Made by a program: the position numbers and the translations under genes
From: Chitinophaga silvatica
Lineage (GTDB): Bacteria > Bacteroidota > Bacteroidia > Chitinophagales > Chitinophagaceae
Length of the DNA stretch: 64,000 nt
Direction: 5' to 3'
Assembly (NCBI RefSeq): GCF_003419895.1
Contig: NZ_QPMM01000006.1
Coordinates: 186,001 to 250,000, forward strand
Notes under the pieces: model-generated
The model's input: the letters and a program-made list of their open reading frames with translations, nothing else
Told to the model about the DNA's origin: nothing
Databases searched by the model: none
Shown: one piece after another, positions 1 through 10,784 of the stretch
Numbering within the stretch: position 1 is the first letter of the stretch
Layout of the letters: the number at the start of each line of letters is the position of its first letter

Positions 1-2504
1 AAATGATCCTGAAGGAAGATGACTTTGTGAAGGCGGCTCCACTAATGAAACAATTGCTGAAACACAGTACAATTGTATTTGGTGGTAAAACCTGGCTGAC
101 CGAACAAGGCTTAACTCCTACTGAACTGGCTTTCGATACGCAGGAACAACCTGTATTTAACAGGCAGTTTGATCTGTTGATCAAAGATCTCGATCAACAT
201 AACAAAAACAAATACTCACTATTTATATTCTCAGATAATCCACGACAATTAGAAAGGCTCAGAAGTATTTTTGAGGACCTGAAAGCTGATTTCGTGTTTT
301 ATCCTATCCCAGTAGCAATCAGTGGTGGATTTATAGGTAATTCTCTTAAAATCGTTTGCTATACCGATCACCAGATCTTCCAGCGTTTTCACAAATACAA
401 GGTAAAACAAGCCTATAACAAGAATAAGGCGATTACCATGAAAACCCTGAGAGAGCTGCAACCAGGAGATTATGTTACACATATCGATCATGGTGTGGGA
501 ATGTATAGTGGTTTACAGAAAATAGAAGTAGGTGGTAAAATGCAGGAAGCCATCAGGATTATTTACAAAAACAACGACCTGTTGTACGTAAATATCAACT
601 CCCTGCATAAAATCAGTAAATATACCGGCAAGGAAGGCGTAGAACCTCGTGTCAATAAACTGGGAAGCGATGCCTGGGATAAGCTGAAAGAAAAGGCTAA
701 AACCCAGGTTAAAGATATTGCTAAAGACCTCATACAGCTGTATGCAGTCCGAAAAGCTCAGCAAGGCTTTGCACATACCCCCGATACTTACCTGCAAACA
801 GAGTTGGAAGCCTCCTTCCTGTATGAAGATACTCCCGATCAAAGCAAGGCTACCGCCGATGTTAAAAGGGATATGGAATCGCCGGCACCGATGGACAGAC
901 TGGTTTGTGGAGATGTGGGTTTTGGAAAAACAGAAGTCGCTATCCGTGCTGCCTTTAAATCGATCGTAGATGGTAAACAAGCTGCTGTATTGGTTCCTAC
1001 TACCATTCTTGCATTCCAGCACTTTAAAACTTTTGCAGACCGCTTAAAAGATTTCCCTTGTACTGTTGATTATCTCAACAGATTTAAATCTTCCAAAGAG
1101 AAAAAGGAAACACTGAAGAAGCTGGAAGAAGGGAAAATTGATATTATCATTGGTACTCATGCTCTCCTTGGAAAAGAAGTTAAATTCAAAGACCTTGGAG
1201 TATTAGTAGTAGATGAAGAACAGAAGTTTGGTGTATCAGCTAAGGAAAAGCTGAAGCAAATCAAACATAATGTAGATACCCTTACTCTAACAGCTACACC
1301 TATCCCAAGAACTTTGCAGTTCTCGCTGATGGGGGCCCGCGACCTTTCAGTTATTAACACACCTCCTCCTAACCGCCAGGCAATCGAAACGGAAGTACTG
1401 GTATTCAACCAGGATCAGATTCGTGAAGCTATCTATTACGAAGCCGAAAGAGGCGGACAGGTATACTTTGTGCATAACAGAGTAAAAGGCTTAGCTGAAA
1501 TGGCCGGACTTATTCAGGGCCTATGCCCGGATTTGTCTATTGCCACTGCTCATGGCCAGATGGAAGGACATAAGCTGGAAGAAGTAATCCTTGATTTTAT
1601 AGACAGAAAGTATGATGTATTGGTTTGTACCAACATCGTTGAAAGCGGTGTAGATATTCCTAATGCCAATACTATCATCATCAATAACGCACATCACTTC
1701 GGACTGAGTGATTTGCACCAGTTGCGTGGCCGTGTAGGACGTAGCAATAAGAAGGCATTCTGTTATCTGTTGGCTCCTCCTATGAGCACTTTACCACAGG
1801 ATAGCCGTAAACGCCTGCAAACATTAGAGCAACATAGTGAACTGGGAAGTGGTTTCCAGATTGCAATGCGCGATCTCGATATCCGTGGCGCCGGAAACCT
1901 GTTGGGTGGAGAACAAAGCGGTTTCATGGCCGAAATAGGCTTCGATATGTACCAGAAAATTCTGGATGAAGCAATCCGTGAACTGAAACAAAATGAATTC
2001 CGGGATCTCTTTAAAGATCAACTGGAAGAAAAGAAAGATTTCGTGAGTGACTGTACCATCGATACAGATCTTGAAATCCTTATTCCGGATACATATATAG
2101 AAAGTATTCAGGAACGTCTGAACCTCTATCAGGAGTTAGATAATATTACTGAAGAAGGCAAACTGCAGATATTCATAGCAGGTATGATAGATCGTTTTGG
2201 CCCATTACCAGAGCCGGTAAAAGATCTGTTTACGATGATCCGCTGCCGCTGGATGGCCATTCAGCTTGGCTTCGAGAAAATGATGCTGAAAGAAGAAAAC
2301 CTGCGTTGTTATTTCATCAACAATCCTGATTCTCCATATTTCACCTCCCCTACTTTTGATCATATACTCACTTATATACAAACCCGCACCAATAACGCGA
2401 AACTAAAACAGGTTGGTAAAAACTTTATGCTGGTGGCTACGAGAATACGTAGTATGAGCGACCTGTACGACTTCCTGAAGGCGATGACCGACAGCCGTAA
2501 ATAA
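1..2504 (+). CDS. mfd: Transcription-repair coupling factor Mfd (3' part, 5' end outside window)
   Basis: Superfamily 2 translocase that removes RNA polymerase stalled at DNA lesions and recruits UvrA for nucleotide excision repair. About 833 residues are visible; the family is usually about 1,100, so the N-terminal UvrB-like part is missing beyond the window edge and the first visible Met is probably internal. In order I see the CarD-like RNA-polymerase interaction domain (GDYVTHIDHGVGMYSG near nt 465-515), Walker A GDVGFGKTE near nt 907-935, the DEEQ box (VVDEEQKFG, near nt 1210), helicase motifs through QLRGRVGRS (near nt 1720-1750), and the C-terminal TRCF domain. It ends at TAA 2504. No clear hairpin terminator follows before the next gene. 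Confidence 0.97.
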   Translation, partial: MILKEDDFVKAAPLMKQLLKHSTIVFGGKTWLTEQGLTPTELAFDTQEQPVFNRQFDLLIKDLDQHNKNKYSLFIFSDNPRQLERLRSIFEDLKADFVFYPIPVAISGGFIGNSLKIVCYTDHQIFQRFHKYKVKQAYNKNKAITMKTLRELQPGDYVTHIDHGVGMYSGLQKIEVGGKMQEAIRIIYKNNDLLYVNINSLHKISKYTGKEGVEPRVNKLGSDAWDKLKEKAKTQVKDIAKDLIQLYAVRKAQQGFAHTPDTYLQTELEASFLYEDTPDQSKATADVKRDMESPAPMDRLVCGDVGFGKTEVAIRAAFKSIVDGKQAAVLVPTTILAFQHFKTFADRLKDFPCTVDYLNRFKSSKEKKETLKKLEEGKIDIIIGTHALLGKEVKFKDLGVLVVDEEQKFGVSAKEKLKQIKHNVDTLTLTATPIPRTLQFSLMGARDLSVINTPPPNRQAIETEVLVFNQDQIREAIYYEAERGGQVYFVHNRVKGLAEMAGLIQGLCPDLSIATAHGQMEGHKLEEVILDFIDRKYDVLVCTNIVESGVDIPNANTIIINNAHHFGLSDLHQLRGRVGRSNKKAFCYLLAPPMSTLPQDSRKRLQTLEQHSELGSGFQIAMRDLDIRGAGNLLGGEQSGFMAEIGFDMYQKILDEAIRELKQNEFRDLFKDQLEEKKDFVSDCTIDTDLEILIPDTYIESIQERLNLYQELDNITEEGKLQIFIAGMIDRFGPLPEPVKDLFTMIRCRWMAIQLGFEKMMLKEENLRCYFINNPDSPYFTSPTFDHILTYIQTRTNNAKLKQVGKNFMLVATRIRSMSDLYDFLKAMTDSRK

Positions 2505-2653
2505 TTTCTTTCCTGTAACATAATTACATGACATCCGTTTCTTATGGATGCTACATAATGCATTAACATAATTTTAAGGATTACCCCTATGGAAATCCTT
2601 TATTCAAATGCATCATGTTGGCAAATAATCGAACAATTATAAAACGAAGAACC

Positions 2654-3367
2654 ATGAAAAAGTTAATGTTACTTGCAACTGGATTGATTTTGTCTTTAGG
2701 TGTGTTTGCCCAACAGCAACAACAAGTAGATACCAGAAAGAAAATTGAAGTTATAGGCTCTGCCGAAATGGAAATTACTCCGGATGAAATCAACTTTACT
2801 ATTTCTTTACGTGAATATCTGAAAGGTAAAAACAAAGTTGAGATAGGAACACTTGAAAAACAATTACAGGATGCTGTAGCCGCAGCAGGTATTCCAAAAG
2901 AAAACTTTACTATCGAAAATGTTTATGGTAGTAACTACGATTGGGATGTACGTAAAAAGAAAGATCCATTGGAGTTTATGGCTCGTAAACAATATCGCCT
3001 GAAACTAAACAGACTGGATAAAATCAATGCTATTCTCGGAGCTGTAGATGCGGAAGGTATTGAAAGTGCAAGAGTTTCCTCTTTCTCTTCAAGTAAAATG
3101 GAACAGTATAGAAAAGAAGTGAAAATTAAAGCTATGCAGGCTGCTAAAGATAAAGCAGAATACATGCTGGCTGCTGTAAATAACAAACTGGATAATCTGC
3201 TGGAAGTTCAGGAAATTAATACCGATAACTATGCAGATTTCCGTCCTCTGGCTGCGAATTATATGGCAAAGGGTGGTGGTGCTTCAGAAGATTCTAATAT
3301 TGATTTTAAAACCATTAAGGTTCGTGCAGAAGTAAGAACTGTATGGGAAATTAAATGGAAGTACTAA
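2654..3367 (+). CDS. SIMPL (DUF541) domain secreted protein
   Basis: Exported SIMPL/DUF541-family protein of unknown precise role; relatives include oxidative-stress-linked periplasmic proteins such as E. coli YggE. I chose ATG 2654 because it begins a clear signal peptide (MKKLMLLATGLILSLGVFAQ). An in-frame upstream ATG at 2615 would add 13 basic residues ahead of it. The mature part opens with a VDTRKKIEVIGSAEMEI segment typical of SIMPL domains and continues as one domain to a basic C-terminus. It lies downstream of mfd by 149 bp and ends just before a strong bidirectional terminator, so it is probably its own short unit. Confidence 0.85.
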   Translation: MKKLMLLATGLILSLGVFAQQQQQVDTRKKIEVIGSAEMEITPDEINFTISLREYLKGKNKVEIGTLEKQLQDAVAAAGIPKENFTIENVYGSNYDWDVRKKKDPLEFMARKQYRLKLNRLDKINAILGAVDAEGIESARVSSFSSSKMEQYRKEVKIKAMQAAKDKAEYMLAAVNNKLDNLLEVQEINTDNYADFRPLAANYMAKGGGASEDSNIDFKTIKVRAEVRTVWEIKWKY

Positions 3368-3447
3368 GAAAATTTGATAGTTGAAGAGCGAACATCAGGT
3401 TTAAAATCGTATGTTCAAATCAGACATTTTTTAATAATTACATTGAT

Positions 3448-3490
3448 AAAAAAGAGAAGGTCGGCTCTACAAGCCGACCTTCTCTTTTTT
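3448..3490. terminator. Bidirectional intrinsic terminator
   Basis: Perfect inverted repeat (arms 3448-3466 and 3472-3490, 5-nt loop) with a GC-rich core AAGGTCGGCT and A/T runs on both sides. It sits between the SIMPL gene (+) and the converging small gene (-). Confidence 0.9.
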
Positions 3491-3506
3491 ATATTATAAT
3501 TGAATT

Positions 3507-3892
3507 TTACTCATGAGGTAAATCTTGCAATATTGATTTGCCAGCTTTGGTCATTACTCTTTTCCCTCTTTGGAGACCCGCAAAATAACTTAATGCAGTA
3601 ATTAAAAAGTATACAACAAGCTGAATGAATTTAATTAAAAACGTTTCATGACCGGTATATAGGCAATATCCTAAAAATGAGAAGATTAAAATTAGAAAGG
3701 ACATAATTATAATTGAATATGCTATTATATTCTTTCTGTGTTCTTTTGGCATCTTTTGTAAGCATTCATCATTAGATTTCATCGCCAAAGATGCTAGTTG
3801 AAAATTCTGTTCTAATTCTCTTTCTTTTAGTTTGATATAATATTTTCAATTTGTGATTGAACATCAATTGATGATGGCAAATCAGAATCCAT
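3507..3892 (-). pseudogene. Small two-helix membrane protein with apparent single-base frameshift
   Basis: Two minus-strand frames join into one plausible 128-residue protein if one base is restored in the A4 run at 3843-3846. Frame one starts at ATG 3892 (MDSDLPSSIDVQSQIE). Frame two continues KYYIKLKERELEQNFQLAS and on to two hydrophobic segments (IIAYSIIIMSFLILIF and FIQLVVYFLITALSYFAGL) with a basic tail. As written, frame one ends at TAA after 21 codons, and the long frame lacks an ATG at its head. The charged coiled-coil-like N-terminus plus two membrane helices suggests a small membrane-anchored protein; I recognise no family. The start overlaps the upstream frame's stop by 11 nt. The defect may be a real mutation or a homopolymer sequencing error. 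Confidence 0.6.
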
Positions 3893-4139
3893 ATTTTCTT
3901 CTGATTGGGGCGAAGAGTGTTGATGCGGAAGGTTGGATTGAGCTAACATATGGATTATATTTATAGGTTATTTCAAATTTTCCATAGCAATAAGTACCAG
4001 GTTCCGGGAGAATGAATCGTGTACTTTCAATTGCTTCTCTTTTAGTTTTTACAATTCTAATAAATGTGGCTGCGTCGACTACCTGTTTATATTTTTTCGG
4101 CTGTAAATATTCCTGAATGTCTATAAGTTTTGAATGCAA
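3882..4139 (-). CDS. Hypothetical small protein
   Basis: 85-codon frame beginning at TTG 4139 (no ATG available; stops lie about 15 nt upstream). The translated text (KQVVDAATFIRIVKTKREA, then FILPEPGTYCYGKFEITYK) looks protein-like rather than random, but I cannot name a family. It ends at TGA 3882-3884 inside the start of the following frameshifted membrane-protein gene, which suggests translational coupling. The 3.5-4.2 kb stretch is more AT-rich than its neighbours and is closed off by terminators on both sides, as for a small acquired cassette. It may be a 5'-truncated remnant. Confidence 0.4.
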   Translation of the reverse strand: MHSKLIDIQEYLQPKKYKQVVDAATFIRIVKTKREAIESTRFILPEPGTYCYGKFEITYKYNPYVSSIQPSASTLFAPIRRKYGF

Positions 4140-4280
4140 GGTTGAATTTTTTTACTATCGTAATTTACGGAAGTGGTTTTTTATGAACAAGGAAATAACG
4201 TTTAAAAATTTTAATGTTGAAGATTTGTGATCCTTAGAGTTTTTGTTGATAAATGATTTTTCAAAATGATTGTAGATTTA

Positions 4281-4336
4281 TAATAAAAGAGCGAGGGGCT
4301 ATTCTGGATGGAATAGCCCCTCGCTCTTTTATTATA
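4281..4336 (-). terminator. Intrinsic terminator of the Oar-like receptor gene
   Basis: Long perfect hairpin: AAAAGAGCGAGGGGCTATTC pairs with its complement across a 6-nt loop (4305-4310) and is followed on the minus strand by a T-rich run. It begins 10 bp after the receptor stop codon. Confidence 0.9.
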
Positions 4337-4345
4337 AAGTTCGGA

Positions 4346-7300
4346 TTAGAAACTATATCTAAGACCTAACTGCATTTGGTGACGTGAAGAGAAGAAATCT
4401 TTAGAGTAAGGAGTACCCGGATCTCCGAAAGTATAAGTCGGATAATTGTTTACTACTTTACCGGCAGAAGTCAGACCAACACTTGAAGTAGAGTTGAAGG
4501 TGTTGGAAGTGAAGTATTGGATACCCCATTCTTTATTCAACAGATTAGTCAGGTTGATGATATCGTAGGTAAGGGTGATAGTGTGAGTTTTCTTACCTGC
4601 GGTGAAGTTAAAGTCCTGGCTGAAACGGAAGTCGGCTTGTGTATTCCAAGGAGTACGGCCACCGTTACGCTCAGTGAACTGACCTTTACGGCTATTCAGG
4701 TATTTGTTGCTGCTAACGTAGTTCATAAACTCAGTAGCTTGTTGAGCTGCTGTTTTACCGTTATATCCATCATTGAAGAAGTTGGTAGCTTCAGCAACAT
4801 CTTTAGGGATGTAAGCCAAACTAACTTGTTGAGGAGTATTTTGAACAGTAGCGTTTACGAAACCATAAGTAAATGGAGTACCTGAAGAAGTGTTGAAGAA
4901 CACGCTGAAGTTAGACACCCATTTGTTTTTAGTACCCCAGTCTTGTTTGTAGTTTGCAGTAGCAACGATTCTGTTACGGATATCGAAGTTAGAGTAAGCC
5001 AATCCCGGATTGTTAGGATTTAAAGCCTGATTCAGCTGCCAGTTAGATTCCATTGAGTTACGGATACCGTTGGTGATATCTTTAGCCTGACCGTAAGTAT
5101 AAGCAGTCATGAAGCTAAGACCAAATGGGAATGATTTAGAAACCTGAGCAGTGATGCTGTAACGGTAACCTTTATTAGTATTAGACAACAGGTAAGCGTT
5201 AGTAAACAGGGTGTTGATCTTACCATTATTATTACCAGCGTTCTTAACGTAGATCGGTTGCTGATGATTTACATCATACTCATAGTATTTTACTTCATCA
5301 GCGATATTTACCTGTTGGAACATCAGGTCATAGATAACTTTTGTATAAATACCTTCGATAGAGAATTTCCACATATCGCGGGTATTATATTCAAATGCGA
5401 GGCTACTTCTCCAGGCTTGTGGCATTTTGAAGTTGTTATCGATCATATCTACCTGAGTAGCGCTACCTGCATCATTAACTTTCTGGCCATTTTGAGCCGC
5501 GTAATCAGCAATACCATTTTTTGAAGGCTTAGCAGCTGGTAAAGGAGTGTTAACAGCCGGGCTGGTTGCATCGTAAGCACCGTAAGTAACACCGTTGTTA
5601 TAGTAAGCATAACCTAACCATGCGAAAGGAATACGACCGGTGAATAAACCGCTACCACCACGTAAGATCATGCTGTTATCACCTTTGATATCGTAGTTAA
5701 AACCTAAACGAGGAGAGATTTGAACGTTGTTCAGGAAGTTGTTTTTGATATCCTGTGGTTTAGTGTAGGTATAGGTATTACCGTAGTTTGGATCTATCGG
5801 AGCTTTAATGGTTTTATCACTTAAAGGTTGTTTGTTAGGAATACCTGCGTAGTCGAAACGGACACCTGGAGTGATTTTGAAACGATCGGTAAGTTGAATG
5901 TCATCCTGTCCGTATAAGCTCATCAGATTAACTTTGAACTGAGCAGGAGGATTAGCCATGATATAGTCGCGGGAGTTATTAGTGTAGTTATAGTTACCAC
6001 GTACGCGGCTAGGTTTGTTATCAAGGAAATCCTGAATTGTTTTATAATCAACACGTCCGTTCCAGGAGTTTACGAATCCGTAAGTAATGTTATAGAATTC
6101 GTTGTGAGTACCAATGGTGAAGGTATGTTTACCTTTAAAGATGGTTACGTTGTCGGTAACTTCAAAGGTTTTTTGCTTCATGTTGAAGATACTTGCTTCA
6201 CGGTCAGTTCCCAGGAAGATGGTAGAACCAGGAATACGGCCACCAATCTGGATCTGAGGAACAGCAGGATCAGACAGTGGATCTCTGTAGTCATGAATGT
6301 TGGAATAACCCAGGATCAAGCTGTTAGAAAGTGTGCTGCTAAAGTTGCTTTTCAGTTCAGCAACGGTAGAAGACTGATTATTCACTTGTTTGAAGTCGAT
6401 ACCTTTGAAACGGAAGTTTTGTTGATCGCGCTCCAGGTTAGTAGCTTCAGAAGTGATAGTATTGTTACGTAAAGACAACTGATGTTTGTCGTTGATATGC
6501 CAGTCTAATCTGTTGAAGAATTTATTGGAGTTGGAATACATGCTGGTGTTACCTGCAGTACCCGGATTAACTCCATATTCCAGCATCTTATTAGTGATAG
6601 CTTCAGCATCGGCGACAGTAAGAATTTTGTTGTCAACTGATCCTGCAGCAAGGATAACCGGATCTACGCGGCGGGTAATTTCTTCGTTAGTGAAGAAGAA
6701 TAATTTGTTCTTGATAATAGGGAAACCGATTCTAACACCAGTTTGATATTCATGGAAATCGCTAGGCAATTTAGAACCATCACCGGCATTATTTTTACCG
6801 ATCATAGAAGCGTTACGACCGAAGCCATAGATAGAACCATGAACTTCGTTGGTACCGCTACGGGTTACAGCGTTAACGCTACCTCCGAGGAAGTTACCAA
6901 CTTTAACATCAAATGGAGCTAATAATACCTGAACATCCTGAATAGCGTCGATAGACACAGGGTTAGTACGGGTGCTGCTACCAGGTTGACCGCTGGTATT
7001 GCTTTGTCCACCTAATGAAGGGCTAAAGCCGATAGCATCATTATTGATAGCACCATCTAAGGTTACGTTGTTGTAACGGTAGTTAGTACCCAGGAAAGAG
7101 TTGTTATTGCTTTGTGGAGTAACTTTAGTCAGATCCTGCAAGCTACGGCTGGTAGATGGCATGTTTTTAATTTGCTCCTGACCAATTCTGGTACCGGATT
7201 TACCTGCACCAGCATTACCGGTTACTACTACTTCACTAAGAGCAGTAGATTCTTCCTGTAATTTAAAGTTATAAGTGCTGGAACCTAATGGAAGGTTTAC

Positions 7301-7582
7301 ATCACTTTTAGTTTCTTTTTTATAGCCGATAAATGAAACAGTAATGGTGTATGGACCACCCGGATTGAGGTTAGGGAGGATGTAGCGACCATCTGTATTC
7401 GTTTGTACTCCTGATCTTGCGCCAGTACTTGTGTTTACAAGAACTACAGTAACACCCGGAATGGCCTGGCCTCCAGGGTCAGATACCTTACCTGATATAA
7501 CAGCGGTGGTTACCTGAGCATCAGCGTTGTTATAAAATGCGATTACAAAGAGGCTAACTAGTAGCGTAAAGAATGATTTCAT
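4346..7582 (-). CDS. Oar-like TonB-dependent outer-membrane receptor
   Basis: Outer-membrane beta-barrel transporter of the Oar/TonB-dependent receptor type, 1,078 residues. The ATG at 7580-7582 starts a signal peptide ending near residue 22 (NNADAQ). Residues about 27-112 form a carboxypeptidase-regulatory-like beta-sandwich (ISGKVSDPGGQAIPGVTVVL). A plug domain follows (ALSEVVVTGNAG, then NNVTLDGAINNDAIGFSPS), and the rest is a large barrel ending in an aromatic C-terminal strand (MQLGLRYSF). Unlike SusC it has no SusD partner nearby. Ligand unknown; Oar-type receptors have been implicated in protein or large-substrate traffic. It appears monocistronic: own terminator downstream and a promoter-like box about 30 bp upstream of the start. 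Confidence 0.93.
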   Translation of the reverse strand: MKSFFTLLVSLFVIAFYNNADAQVTTAVISGKVSDPGGQAIPGVTVVLVNTSTGARSGVQTNTDGRYILPNLNPGGPYTITVSFIGYKKETKSDVNLPLGSSTYNFKLQEESTALSEVVVTGNAGAGKSGTRIGQEQIKNMPSTSRSLQDLTKVTPQSNNNSFLGTNYRYNNVTLDGAINNDAIGFSPSLGGQSNTSGQPGSSTRTNPVSIDAIQDVQVLLAPFDVKVGNFLGGSVNAVTRSGTNEVHGSIYGFGRNASMIGKNNAGDGSKLPSDFHEYQTGVRIGFPIIKNKLFFFTNEEITRRVDPVILAAGSVDNKILTVADAEAITNKMLEYGVNPGTAGNTSMYSNSNKFFNRLDWHINDKHQLSLRNNTITSEATNLERDQQNFRFKGIDFKQVNNQSSTVAELKSNFSSTLSNSLILGYSNIHDYRDPLSDPAVPQIQIGGRIPGSTIFLGTDREASIFNMKQKTFEVTDNVTIFKGKHTFTIGTHNEFYNITYGFVNSWNGRVDYKTIQDFLDNKPSRVRGNYNYTNNSRDYIMANPPAQFKVNLMSLYGQDDIQLTDRFKITPGVRFDYAGIPNKQPLSDKTIKAPIDPNYGNTYTYTKPQDIKNNFLNNVQISPRLGFNYDIKGDNSMILRGGSGLFTGRIPFAWLGYAYYNNGVTYGAYDATSPAVNTPLPAAKPSKNGIADYAAQNGQKVNDAGSATQVDMIDNNFKMPQAWRSSLAFEYNTRDMWKFSIEGIYTKVIYDLMFQQVNIADEVKYYEYDVNHQQPIYVKNAGNNNGKINTLFTNAYLLSNTNKGYRYSITAQVSKSFPFGLSFMTAYTYGQAKDITNGIRNSMESNWQLNQALNPNNPGLAYSNFDIRNRIVATANYKQDWGTKNKWVSNFSVFFNTSSGTPFTYGFVNATVQNTPQQVSLAYIPKDVAEATNFFNDGYNGKTAAQQATEFMNYVSSNKYLNSRKGQFTERNGGRTPWNTQADFRFSQDFNFTAGKKTHTITLTYDIINLTNLLNKEWGIQYFTSNTFNSTSSVGLTSAGKVVNNYPTYTFGDPGTPYSKDFFSSRHQMQLGLRYSF

Positions 7583-7609
7583 AAACTGTGTGTAAGTATT
7601 TTACAGGTG

Positions 7610-7617
7610 CAAAGAAA
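7610..7617 (-). promoter_or_regulatory. Putative -7 box upstream of the Oar-like gene
   Basis: Minus strand reads TTTCTTTG, one mismatch from the Bacteroidota -7 consensus TAnnTTTG, 28 bp from the start codon. No clear -33 element. Confidence 0.45.
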
Positions 7618-7695
7618 CCAGTCCAAAACAACCAGAATGTTAACTGATTATTACGGAATTGTTAAGGAAGACCTAAAGCCACCTTAAAAAACTCG

Positions 7696-7707
7696 TTAAC
7701 CGGTTAA
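7696..7707. promoter_or_regulatory. 12-bp perfect palindrome, possible operator
   Basis: TTAACCGGTTAA is a perfect palindrome about 115 bp upstream of the Oar-like receptor start, followed by another GGTTAA half-site at 7712-7717. It lies in the 309-bp gap 7583-7891, which otherwise holds only the promoter-like box and a terminator. Binding by a dimeric regulator is inferred from symmetry alone. Confidence 0.3.
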
Positions 7708-7839
7708 TTTGGGTTAAAATACTATCAGTTTTGGGCGTTGTTTTGAGAAGAGTGTTAACAAAATGAAAAATATGGGATAGGAAATAATTATTAAGAGAAT
7801 GTGAACAATAAATAAGATAATATAACCTTAACGCATAAA

Positions 7840-7868
7840 CGAAAAACCCTGCTTCTAAAAGCAGGGTG
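7840..7868 (-). terminator. Intrinsic terminator after lipoprotein gene
   Basis: On the minus strand ACCCTGCT and AGCAGGGT pair across a 6-nt loop and are followed by TTTTTCG, 24 bp past the lipoprotein stop. Confidence 0.85.
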
Positions 7869-7891
7869 GCTTTACCTTAAATCCATCATCA

Positions 7892-8362
7892 TTATTGATG
7901 ATCAAGAATTTCGACTTTGAAAGTTCCGTCCGTTAAAGGTTTTTCAATTTCACCATTTATTAATACACCGGAGAATGTTCCCTCGGCGTGTCTATTATTA
8001 ATACTTGTGATGTTTACAGTAACCGTTTTATCGACATACCCGTTTTCTTTAGGCTCAATATTCATAACGGCCATTTCTACCATGTTTTCGAAGGTACCAG
8101 TACCAATAGTATCAGGGAATGTGATCATTAACTCCATATGATTTCTGAAGTTATTGGTTAAACCATCAATAATTAATGTTTTCTTACCAGCATATAAAGT
8201 ATCTGTAATAAAAGCGGTTGTAGCATTCGATTGATAAAGCACATTATCAATCTTAAAGGAAAAGATGCTTATTGCGTTTACTTTGTCTTTATTCGAACTG
8301 CAGGCGCTAAATATTACCAGCAATATAGCTGATAGGGCTAGTGTCAATTTCTTGAATTGCAT
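7892..8362 (-). CDS. Hypothetical lipoprotein
   Basis: Small exported lipoprotein of 156 residues, no recognised family. I place the start at ATG 8362 because MQFKKLTLALSAILLVIFSAC is a type II signal peptide with lipobox FSAC; the frame extends a little further upstream without a signal. The mature part is a beta-rich domain (FSFKIDNVLYQS, then VTVNITSINNRHAEGTFSGVL), resembling the many Bacteroidota lipoproteins that carry one beta-sandwich of unknown ligand. It sits alone between the Oar-like receptor and gyrB with its own terminator. Confidence 0.75.
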   Translation of the reverse strand: MQFKKLTLALSAILLVIFSACSSNKDKVNAISIFSFKIDNVLYQSNATTAFITDTLYAGKKTLIIDGLTNNFRNHMELMITFPDTIGTGTFENMVEMAVMNIEPKENGYVDKTVTVNITSINNRHAEGTFSGVLINGEIEKPLTDGTFKVEILDHQ

Positions 8363-8405
8363 AATGCTTCTTTTGGTTAGCTGTTCTCCTAGCTGAAGCA
8401 ACCAG

Positions 8406-8435
8406 TGCCGGCCGCCTGGTCGAGCGGCCAGCGGA
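8406..8435. other. Local GC-rich patch with hairpin, upstream of lipoprotein gene
   Basis: About 30 bp with far higher GC than its surroundings. GGCCGC (8410-8415) and GCGGCC (8424-8429) can pair across an 8-nt loop. It lies in the lipoprotein 5' region inside the 329-bp gap 8363-8691, where I see no gene. Function unknown. Confidence 0.4.
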
Positions 8436-8638
8436 ATTTATCATAGGATACTGGTCTTTTTCGTTGGCATAGGGATAATTACGGCTGCAATATATATAAA
8501 AAATACAAATTATAAAATTTTTGCATGGATGTGGATTTTCCCACAACAGATCTGCCGAAATGTACCTTATTGAGGCTGAAGCATTAGCGCAGTAAAACAA
8601 GGTAGATGCAGGTATTGATGCATTAAGATCAGAAAGTA

Positions 8639-8675
8639 AAAAGGTCGCCTCTACATAGTAGAGACGACCTTTTAA
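8639..8675 (-). terminator. Intrinsic terminator of gyrB
   Basis: AAAAGGTCG(C/T)CTCTAC arms flank a short loop with one mismatch; a T run follows on the minus strand, 17 bp after the gyrB stop. Confidence 0.85.
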
Positions 8676-8691
8676 TTATTAACATAAACAA

Positions 8692-10753
<2,062 letters not shown>

Positions 10754-10784
10754 AGAATACTGGTTTTAAAGAGGTATGGATATG

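Noticed and set aside
513..1022. 169-codon minus-strand frame inside mfd
   Set aside because: Antisense to a conserved Mfd region; composition is the mirror of the real gene and no protein-like motifs appear.
3834..3853. Programmed -1 frameshift site
   Set aside because: Only four As and no X-XXY-YYZ heptamer or clear downstream pseudoknot; mutation or sequencing error is simpler.
8307..8600. 97-codon minus-strand frame overlapping the lipoprotein start
   Set aside because: Overlaps the lipoprotein signal peptide in another frame and runs through the GC-rich patch; no recognisable features.
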